Shown here piece by piece: positions 58,551 to 64,000 of a DNA stretch of 64,000 nt. Where the stretch lies: assembly GCF_013307205.1 (NCBI RefSeq), contig NZ_CP028940.1, positions 1,099,702-1,163,701 on the forward strand. The letters run 5' to 3'. Source of the DNA: Polynucleobacter arcticus. Lineage in GTDB: Bacteria > Pseudomonadota > Gammaproteobacteria > Burkholderiales > Burkholderiaceae. A program made the position numbers and the translations under genes. The notes under the pieces were generated by a model, which saw only the letters and a list, made by a program, of their open reading frames with translations, searched no databases and was not told the DNA's origin. The first letter of the stretch is position 1. Each line of letters starts with the position of its first letter.

Positions 58551-59090
58551 ATGACAGCAACCCCTCCACACTTAATTCCAGCGCACAATCTTAAGGAAAA
58601 GTTAAAGGAAGAGTTTATAAAAGCATTTCAGCTAACCATTTATTTTGGAATTTGGTTTTGCGCACTTGCTTTTTTAGCAGCAACGTTACTAGATGAGAGG
58701 CCGATTCCCTTATCTATCTTTGGCTTTGCTTTATTTAAAGCGGCTATTTGTGCCAAGTTTATGTTGATTGCACAGGCAGCCTACCCCATTAAAGTCGATC
58801 GAAGGTATGGCATCGTCAGCTCCTTACTCCTGGAATCCATGGTTTATCTCCTAGTTGTCCTTGGCCTCAATTATTTAGAAGCCGGCGTTCGCGGATTAAT
58901 TCATGGAAAAGAATTCCTGATATCGATGACTGATTTTAGTCAATCAAATCCGTTGCGAGTAGTAGCTATGGCCATTGTCTATTGGTTGATTGTCTGGCCC
59001 TATTTATTGTTGTCTGGTTTTAAATTGGCTATTGGTAGTACAGCGACTATAGAGATACTGTTTGGCAAAAAATCTCCGCCCAATAAATAA
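58551..59090 (+). CDS. Integral membrane protein, four predicted helices, unknown function
   Basis: A 179-residue protein with hydrophobic stretches at about 25-47, 52-80, 86-112 and 137-162 and a basic C-terminal tail. I recognise no family. It lies 22 bases downstream of trhP and just before the outer-membrane-type protein gene, all on the plus strand, so the three may be cotranscribed. The conserved-looking polar pair is in FKAAICAKFMLIAQ in the second helix. Confidence 0.75.
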   Translation: MTATPPHLIPAHNLKEKLKEEFIKAFQLTIYFGIWFCALAFLAATLLDERPIPLSIFGFALFKAAICAKFMLIAQAAYPIKVDRRYGIVSSLLLESMVYLLVVLGLNYLEAGVRGLIHGKEFLISMTDFSQSNPLRVVAMAIVYWLIVWPYLLLSGFKLAIGSTATIEILFGKKSPPNK

Positions 59091-59091
59091 A

Positions 59092-60006
59092 GTGTTAAAT
59101 CGCCTCAAGCGATCGTCGCGTTCTGTCAATAGAGCCTCAATAGTCGTTAGCCTATTTCTTGGATTGCTAGTCCAGTCGATATCGCCTTCGTATGCCCAAG
59201 AAATCGAGGCACGTACCTATTCCAATGCGCCAATCGGCATTAACTTTCTGAGTGCCGGAGTAGTACAAGCAAAAACAAACAACTACAGCTTAACTAGTGA
59301 AGTGATGAGTCTGACGCACATCTTTGATGCCGGCGGTCAATCCGGCAAGATTACTCTGGTTCTTCCATACGCTCGATTCAATGGCTCAAAGAATGTGAAT
59401 GGGAGAAGTGTGAATGCCAGTACCGAAGGCTTGTCTGACCCGGTGATTAAGGCCGCGGTTAATCTTTACGGCGCTCCTGCATTATCACTTGACCAATTTA
59501 AGAGCTATCAACAAGACCTCATTGTCGGTGTCAGTCTGGCCGCATCAGTACCTTGGGGAAAATATGATGACAATCAGCTCATTAATGTGGGTGCAAATCG
59601 ATGGTTTGTACAGCCGGGACTTGGGGTATCCAAGGCTTTAGGTCCATGGAGATTGGAGTTGGCTGGTGCGGGGATTTTTTATACCAGTAACACTGACTTT
59701 ATGGATGGCAACTCTTTATCTCAAAACCCGGTCTACTCAACACAGACTCATGCAATTTATTATTTTCAAAATACGGCATGGATCTCAATGGATGCGACGT
59801 ACTTCACTGGCGGGCAGTCTTACTTAAACGGCAAGCCCATTAGTAATAGTCAAGAAAACTGGCGCTTTGGCAGCACAATGTCTTACCCTGTCAATAAGCG
59901 TAACTCGATTAGGTTATCGGCCAGTACTGGTGTGTACTCACGAACCAATAATAGCTACGACTTATATGGTATTTCTTGGCAATATCGCTTTGGCGGCGGT
60001 CTGTAA
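59092..60006 (+). CDS. Outer-membrane beta-barrel protein of the MetA-pathway (phenol degradation) type
   Basis: A secreted protein of about 304 residues with a signal peptide (SIVVSLFLGLLVQSISPSYA, cleavage near YAQE) and alternating beta-strand pattern ending in Phe/Gly/Leu (ISWQYRFGGGL), as for an outer-membrane barrel. The EARTYSNAPIGINFLSAGV start and the repeated strands fit the PF13557-like putative channel family. GTG at 59092, directly after the preceding stop, is taken as the start; a TTG at 59062 in the same frame would overlap the upstream gene. No aromatic-degradation genes are nearby, so substrate is unknown. Confidence 0.72.
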   Translation: MLNRLKRSSRSVNRASIVVSLFLGLLVQSISPSYAQEIEARTYSNAPIGINFLSAGVVQAKTNNYSLTSEVMSLTHIFDAGGQSGKITLVLPYARFNGSKNVNGRSVNASTEGLSDPVIKAAVNLYGAPALSLDQFKSYQQDLIVGVSLAASVPWGKYDDNQLINVGANRWFVQPGLGVSKALGPWRLELAGAGIFYTSNTDFMDGNSLSQNPVYSTQTHAIYYFQNTAWISMDATYFTGGQSYLNGKPISNSQENWRFGSTMSYPVNKRNSIRLSASTGVYSRTNNSYDLYGISWQYRFGGGL

Positions 60007-60013
60007 TCGTTGA

Positions 60014-61687
60014 TTAATCTCGCAGATGGCGGCGAAGAATTTTGCCAACATTGGATTTTGGCATTTCATCAATAAAGGTAATTTTTCGAGGGCGCTTATA
60101 ACTACTCATCTGCTCTTTGCAGTACTGAATTACCTGCGCTTCAGTTAACTCGGGATTATCTTTGACGATATAGGCCCTCACGATTTCACCCAACTTGCGG
60201 TGAGGCAATCCGATCACAGCGCACTCGCTTACACCGGGCATCATTGAGATCACTTCCTCGATTTCATTGGGAAACACTTTAAAGCCAGCCACCACAATCA
60301 TGTCTTTCTTACGATCCACAATGTGTACATAGCCATCTGCACTCATGATGCCGATATCGCCAGACTTAAAATATCCCTCAGGGGTAAAAAATTGCTCAGT
60401 CTCTTCTAATCGATTCCAATAACCTGCCATGACTTGCGGGCCTTTAATACAAATTTCTCCAGGGCTTCCAAATGGAACTTCGACCCCTTCATCATCTAAT
60501 ATCAATACATCAGTGCTTGGGACTGGCATACCAATCGAGCCCGTAAATTCTTTTACAAACGGCGTATTCACGCAGACTACCGGTGAGGTTTCTGAGAGAC
60601 CATAACCCTGTGCAATCGGCACTCCCATCATTTTTTGCCAAAGATCAGCGGTTTTCTTAAGTACCGCCATACCACCGCCAATAGTGACTAACAAGTTAGG
60701 CAATTGAACCGCCTTAAATTCAGGGCGATGAATAAGCGCATGAAATAAAGTATTCACGCCTGGGAAAATATTAATATCAGGATACTTCATCAACAATTTG
60801 ATGAAGCCAGAAATATCGCGCGGATTGGCAACCAAAATTAACTTAGCACCCTTGCGCATTCCCAGTAATCCACAAGCAGTAAGGGCAAATATATGGGTCA
60901 TCGGTAAGGCGCACAAGAAAACGAGTTGCTGTTGATGACGATGTTGTAGGGCGGGCTCCAACCAACACTCGATTTGGATAATATTGGCCAATATATTTCG
61001 GTGCAGCAAAACTGCGCCTTTAGAGACACCAGTAGTTCCGCCGGTATATTGCAAAAAGGCAATGTCATCTAAGCCCAGCTTTTGCTTGGTAAAGCCGTGC
61101 CCCAAACCGATTTTAAGAGCCTGATTGAATTTGATGCACGGAAAGCGCCACTGCGGGACCAGTTTTTTAATGTGTCGGGCAATCAGATTGATGATCACGC
61201 CTTTAGGCCCCAAGACTTCACCTACGCTGCTCACAATCACTTTTTTTACTAGTAACTGGTCAGCTATTTCCTGATACACATGGGCAAAGTTTTCTAATAT
61301 GACCAATACAGATGCACCGCTATCACGCAATTGATGCTCTAACTCGCGCGCTGTATATAGTGGATTGACATTCACAACAACAAAGCCGGCGCGAAGGGTG
61401 CCCAACATCGCAATAAAGTACTGCGGAACATTGGGAAACATAATAGCGATACGTGCACCCGCATCAAGGCCCAAGGTTTGAAGATAGGCGGCAAAGTCTT
61501 GCGAAAGCATGTCGAGCTGGCAATAGCTCATGGCATGACCCATGGATACTATCGCGATGCGATCCGGATACTTCCTTAAGGACTCCTCCAATAGCTCTAC
61601 GATGGAAGAGTGACTCCCTAAATCAATCTCATGCGGCACTCCCGCAAGATAGTTTTTCAGCCAAGGTTTTTGTGGATTGATCTGCAT
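60014..61687 (-). CDS. fadD: Long-chain-fatty-acid-CoA ligase
   Basis: A 557-residue AMP-forming acyl-CoA synthetase that activates fatty acids at the inner membrane. The AMP-binding P-loop is YTGGTTGVSKGA; the adenylate motif is GYGLSETSP; the C-terminal hinge and catalytic lysine region is DRKKDMIVVAGFKVFPNEIE and SNVGKILRR. It follows E. coli FadD closely along its length (NVNPLYTARELEHQLRDSGAS), which supports long-chain specificity. It ends 7 bases from the convergent barrel-protein gene. Confidence 0.93.
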   Translation of the reverse strand: MQINPQKPWLKNYLAGVPHEIDLGSHSSIVELLEESLRKYPDRIAIVSMGHAMSYCQLDMLSQDFAAYLQTLGLDAGARIAIMFPNVPQYFIAMLGTLRAGFVVVNVNPLYTARELEHQLRDSGASVLVILENFAHVYQEIADQLLVKKVIVSSVGEVLGPKGVIINLIARHIKKLVPQWRFPCIKFNQALKIGLGHGFTKQKLGLDDIAFLQYTGGTTGVSKGAVLLHRNILANIIQIECWLEPALQHRHQQQLVFLCALPMTHIFALTACGLLGMRKGAKLILVANPRDISGFIKLLMKYPDINIFPGVNTLFHALIHRPEFKAVQLPNLLVTIGGGMAVLKKTADLWQKMMGVPIAQGYGLSETSPVVCVNTPFVKEFTGSIGMPVPSTDVLILDDEGVEVPFGSPGEICIKGPQVMAGYWNRLEETEQFFTPEGYFKSGDIGIMSADGYVHIVDRKKDMIVVAGFKVFPNEIEEVISMMPGVSECAVIGLPHRKLGEIVRAYIVKDNPELTEAQVIQYCKEQMSSYKRPRKITFIDEMPKSNVGKILRRHLRD

Positions 61688-61708
61688 TGATAGTTAGAGA
61701 GCTTAGGC

Positions 61709-62272
61709 TTAAGGACCCATCAGCTCTTTGAGTTTTTCTAAATAAAGTTCCTGCCCATGATTTACTCGATGCTGCCATTCATTTCCTGAGTCTGCATTTG
61801 CATCATCGGTGACGTATTTAAATGACTGCCACGGAATATCAAATTGATAAGCAATATTAGCGATCGCAAATAGTTCCATATCCACTACATCAATACCTTG
61901 AGAGGCTAGCCAGGGGTCATGCGCAGTAACAAAGCTATCGCCAGTCCCGCAAATATGTTCACCACTAGAGGATAGGTATGCTGAAGGCTTAGAACAAAAA
62001 GGGGTTTGCCCACGCGGTGCTAGGGGCAAGGTCATCATATCTCGCTGAATCACTTTGCCAATCTCCAGCAATCCCTGTAAAGCGGGATTAATTTTTCCGA
62101 CGGTGCCAAAGTTCACGATGCGTTTGGGCTCAAACTGATGGATAGCCTGAATACTCGCTGCAGTTGCGTTGATCTTGCCAACCCCGGAATACACAATATC
62201 GACACCCGCCGGTAATAGGCTTTTATTAAGCTCAGACTCTAATGCGGTAATAATCAGTAAATGTGTTTTCAT
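61709..62272 (-). CDS. MTA/SAH nucleosidase-like phosphorylase-fold protein
   Basis: A 187-residue member of the PNP/UDP phosphorylase superfamily, shorter than MTA/SAH nucleosidase (about 230). Residues expected for catalysis are present: Glu12 (ITALESEL), Glu133 (VVDMELFAIANIA, purine/ribose site) and Asp156 (VTDDAN, the adenine N7 donor). The loss is mainly in the middle, between residues 60 and 115. Adenine release from MTA or SAH is the likely reaction, supported by divergent apt 11 bp away. The ATG at 62272 is the only good start; the frame upstream begins with TTG in the gap. Confidence 0.75.
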   Translation of the reverse strand: MKTHLLIITALESELNKSLLPAGVDIVYSGVGKINATAASIQAIHQFEPKRIVNFGTVGKINPALQGLLEIGKVIQRDMMTLPLAPRGQTPFCSKPSAYLSSSGEHICGTGDSFVTAHDPWLASQGIDVVDMELFAIANIAYQFDIPWQSFKYVTDDANADSGNEWQHRVNHGQELYLEKLKELMGP

Positions 62273-62283
62273 ATTAGCCAAAA

Positions 62284-62802
62284 ATGAATTTATTAGATTA
62301 TCTACCCGGAGTGCCCGACTTTCCTCGGCCAGGAATCCTATTTAGGGATATCTCCCCTCTTTTAGCCCATCCCGCTGCATTTAAGGAGGCAATTTTGCAG
62401 CTTGAGGCTTTAGCCCGAGAGTTTGACTATAGCCATATCCTGGGCATTGAATCCCGTGGATTTATCTTTGGCAGCGCCCTAGCCCACCAAACTCACAAAG
62501 GGTTTGCTCTAGCACGCAAACCCAACAAGCTGCCCCTGGCTAGCCATCGCGAATCTTATGGCCTTGAGTACGGCTCTGATTCTCTTGAAATTCAGCAATC
62601 TACTCTGCCCCAGGGAGTACGGGTGCTGATAGTGGATGATGTCTTAGCGACCGGTGGAACCATCATTGCAGCTAGCCAATTACTCCAAAAAGCAGGATTT
62701 GAAGTAGCTGGTGCTTTAACGTTATTAGAAATTACAGGCCTCAATGGCGGTGCGACCCTAAATCAAAAGGGGATTGCCAATAGGACTGTCTTAGTCGCCT
62801 AG
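62284..62802 (+). CDS. apt: Adenine phosphoribosyltransferase
   Basis: A 172-residue enzyme that salvages adenine with PRPP to AMP. The PRPP-binding motif VLIVDDVLATGGT is at 114-126 and the adenine-site region FPRPGILFRDISPLL at 13-27. It is divergent from the nucleosidase-like gene, so adenine release and recapture are encoded back to back with an 11-bp gap. Convergent yqjK-like gene follows after 9 bp. Confidence 0.95.
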   Translation: MNLLDYLPGVPDFPRPGILFRDISPLLAHPAAFKEAILQLEALAREFDYSHILGIESRGFIFGSALAHQTHKGFALARKPNKLPLASHRESYGLEYGSDSLEIQQSTLPQGVRVLIVDDVLATGGTIIAASQLLQKAGFEVAGALTLLEITGLNGGATLNQKGIANRTVLVA

Positions 62803-62811
62803 TCCGAGAAC

Positions 62812-63093
62812 TTACAGCAGGTTTTTAGCGCTTTTGAGTAGCTTCATAGCGCCCCAACCAGTTGCCAACACTTTGCTAGCTAATTTGGGCTTGTAGTGTG
62901 CCAACACAGCAAAGACACTAGTCCAGATGACTGGGCTACTCCTCACAAAGTTGAATGCATCAATGCCCTTGTCAGCCCAAAACAAGGGCTTTTCAATAGG
63001 CTCAAAATGTAGTGCAAAATCCGCACGCTCTTGCGCCGCCCGTTCTTGCAAGACTTTTTGCCTTACCTCTAGCTCTGCTAATTTGAGACTCAT
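62812..63093 (-). CDS. YqjK-like protein
   Basis: A 93-residue protein with an N-terminal coiled-coil-prone stretch (ELEVRQKVLQERAAQERADF) and a hydrophobic middle (SSPVIWTSVFAVLAHY). It is third in a yqjD-yqjE-yqjK order known from E. coli. Its start overlaps the end of the yqjE-like gene by 4 bases. Function is unknown; the neighbours suggest the inner membrane or cell envelope. Confidence 0.7.
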   Translation of the reverse strand: MSLKLAELEVRQKVLQERAAQERADFALHFEPIEKPLFWADKGIDAFNFVRSSPVIWTSVFAVLAHYKPKLASKVLATGWGAMKLLKSAKNLL

Positions 63094-63461
63094 CGGTTTG
63101 CAAGCTCCTGCCGATCTTTAGCCAACTCTGCAATAGTCGCTTCAAACAACTTCGGCATCGTCTTGAGTGAACGCAGCACTATCAAGGCTAGAATGCAGCC
63201 GACCGCTAAGAACCCACTGGTAAGCAGGCCAAGTGCCAGCATGCGATTACTCTCCCAACTGTAGATCACGATGAGCAATGCCAGCATGATTAATCCGAAG
63301 AATAAAAAAAATAAGGTGAAGATGACCATGACCAGCAAGCTAAGGAATTTAGAGCGTGCGATTTGTACATCGATGGAAATTAATTCTAAGCGCGTTTGAG
63401 CAATCGAAGCCCCAGTAGCAACTAAGTTTTTCAGAGAAGACAACAGGTTTTCTTGAGACAT
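63090..63461 (-). CDS. YqjE-like membrane protein (phage holin 3_6 family)
   Basis: A 123-residue protein with two transmembrane helices (FLSLLVMVIFTLFFLFFGLI, and AVGCILALIVL with the preceding hydrophobic turn) and amphipathic ends. It belongs to the family named after phage holins but found in YqjE; there are no phage genes here, so a holin role is unlikely. It lies 6 bases downstream of the yqjD-like gene and overlaps the yqjK-like gene by 4 bases. Confidence 0.82.
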   Translation of the reverse strand: MSQENLLSSLKNLVATGASIAQTRLELISIDVQIARSKFLSLLVMVIFTLFFLFFGLIMLALLIVIYSWESNRMLALGLLTSGFLAVGCILALIVLRSLKTMPKLFEATIAELAKDRQELANR

Positions 63462-63467
63462 AAGTGC

Positions 63468-63803
63468 CTAGCGACGACGGATGAAAAGACCAATAAGCAA
63501 GCCCAATCCGGCAGCTACTCCGACAGCCTCCCAGGGGTTACGGTGTACAAACTCATCAGCGCCCTCTGCAACTACTTTAGCTTTATCAGTCAAGCCACCC
63601 TCTATGGAGGAAAGACTTTCTTTAGCATTATTTAAAGTGTCTAAGGCTTTTGAACGAATCATTCCGAGTGGACCATCCTCATGACTTGCAGTTGCATGAA
63701 TGAGTTCTTCGGCATCTGCCATCAATGCTTTGAAATCAACGATTAATTGCTCGGAATTTAATTTGACTTCTTCATGTGTTGCGGTTGATTTTCTAGCAGT
63801 CAT
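63468..63803 (-). CDS. DUF883 family protein (YqjD/ElaB-like)
   Basis: A 111-residue protein with a helical soluble part (EQLIVDFKALMADAEELIHA) and one C-terminal transmembrane helix (WEAVGVAAGLGLLIGLFIRRR), the layout of YqjD/ElaB, which anchor stationary-phase ribosomes to the membrane in E. coli. ATG at 63803 is preceded by AAGGAG at a 7-base spacing; GTG codons just upstream in frame are less likely. First of a three-gene operon. Confidence 0.85.
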   Translation of the reverse strand: MTARKSTATHEEVKLNSEQLIVDFKALMADAEELIHATASHEDGPLGMIRSKALDTLNNAKESLSSIEGGLTDKAKVVAEGADEFVHRNPWEAVGVAAGLGLLIGLFIRRR

Positions 63804-63868
63804 CACCACTCCTTGGAATTAACGAATAAATTACTTGTTAAGCCCATTCTAAGCAATTCCAAACAAAA

Positions 63869-64000
63869 TTACAGTATTAATACCGTCATACCAGCATTGC
63901 CCTCTTTAAAGTGCTTGAGATGCGCCTTTAAGCCCGGTCTCCTTCTTAATAGAGCGTGATAGGCCTCACTACCAAAGGCAGTCTGCTCACCAAAATGATA
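63869..64000 (-). CDS. C-terminal fragment of an unidentified protein (cut by window edge)
   Basis: The last 43 codons of a minus-strand frame end at TAA (63869-63871). The visible peptide includes EQTAFGSEAYHALLRRRPGL and ends AGMTVLIL. The family cannot be named from so little sequence. It lies 65 bases upstream of the yqjD-like gene and is probably the preceding gene of the same strand. No terminator is visible in the gap. Confidence 0.55.
   Translation of the reverse strand, partial: YHFGEQTAFGSEAYHALLRRRPGLKAHLKHFKEGNAGMTVLIL

Noticed and set aside
62812..63803. Prophage remnant (holin-family annotation)
   Set aside because: The holin-like gene is the YqjE member of a yqjD-yqjE-yqjK operon; no other phage gene is nearby.

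Overview
The window looks like chromosomal DNA of a free-living betaproteobacterium of the Burkholderiaceae, most likely Polynucleobacter. This is inferred from gene content and order (tig-clpP-clpX-lon, tsaB-rimI, a class I pha cluster with phaR, a propionyl-CoA carboxylase/methylmalonyl-CoA mutase cluster), the protein sequences and a moderate to low GC content. No database search was possible. The DNA is densely coding, with gaps mostly under 150 bp and no large accessory island. The one clear mobile element is a complete IS3-family (IS150-group) insertion sequence.

Layout. 1-5.3 kb: 5' part of purL, a YbbA-type ABC ATPase divergent from tesA, and a PpiD-like periplasmic chaperone that lacks the parvulin domain. 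5.4-13.1 kb: tRNA-Val, then the proteostasis block tig-clpP-clpX-lon on the minus strand, tRNA-Leu, ispF and ispD. 13.1-17.6 kb: mfd and serB on plus. 17.6-25.2 kb: a minus-strand run of rluD, pgeF, phaC, phaB, phaR, rimO and a BktB-like thiolase, i.e. polyhydroxyalkanoate (PHA) synthesis and its regulator. 25.2-30.5 kb: bamD, alr, lplT and tsaB-rimI-holD-like. 30.5-38.5 kb: the propionyl-CoA to succinyl-CoA route (scpA, meaB, pccB, pccA, a VOC protein) with a divergent GntR regulator and a candidate operator. 38.6-41.7 kb: two small cytochromes c behind a perfect FNR-type box, a RidA protein, MocA and an XdhC-like protein. 41.7-47.6 kb: parC-parE, a CaiB-type CoA transferase and tRNA-Arg. 47.6-54.8 kb: an inverted pair of perfect DnaA boxes, a Nudix protein, and a thiamine operon (TPP riboswitch, thiC-thiO-thiS-thiG-thiE) with convergent thiD. 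54.8-57.2 kb: tRNA-Asn, the IS and an unrecognised gene. 57.2-64 kb: trhP, two envelope proteins, fadD, an MTA/SAH-nucleosidase-like gene divergent from apt, and a yqjD-yqjE-yqjK operon followed by a cut gene.

How it fits together. Carbon and storage genes dominate: PHA synthesis, a BktB-like thiolase, FadD, and the methylmalonyl-CoA pathway that recovers propionyl-CoA. The thiamine genes form one riboswitch-controlled transcription unit. Adenine release and adenine salvage sit back to back. The most unusual points are an IS that landed in the loop of the tRNA-Asn terminator and carries its own terminator-like, SD-masking hairpin; a PpiD homologue without its PPIase domain; a probable cryptic HolD next to rimI; the paired DnaA boxes outside any recognisable origin; and a molybdenum-enzyme accessory cluster with no catalytic subunit in view.
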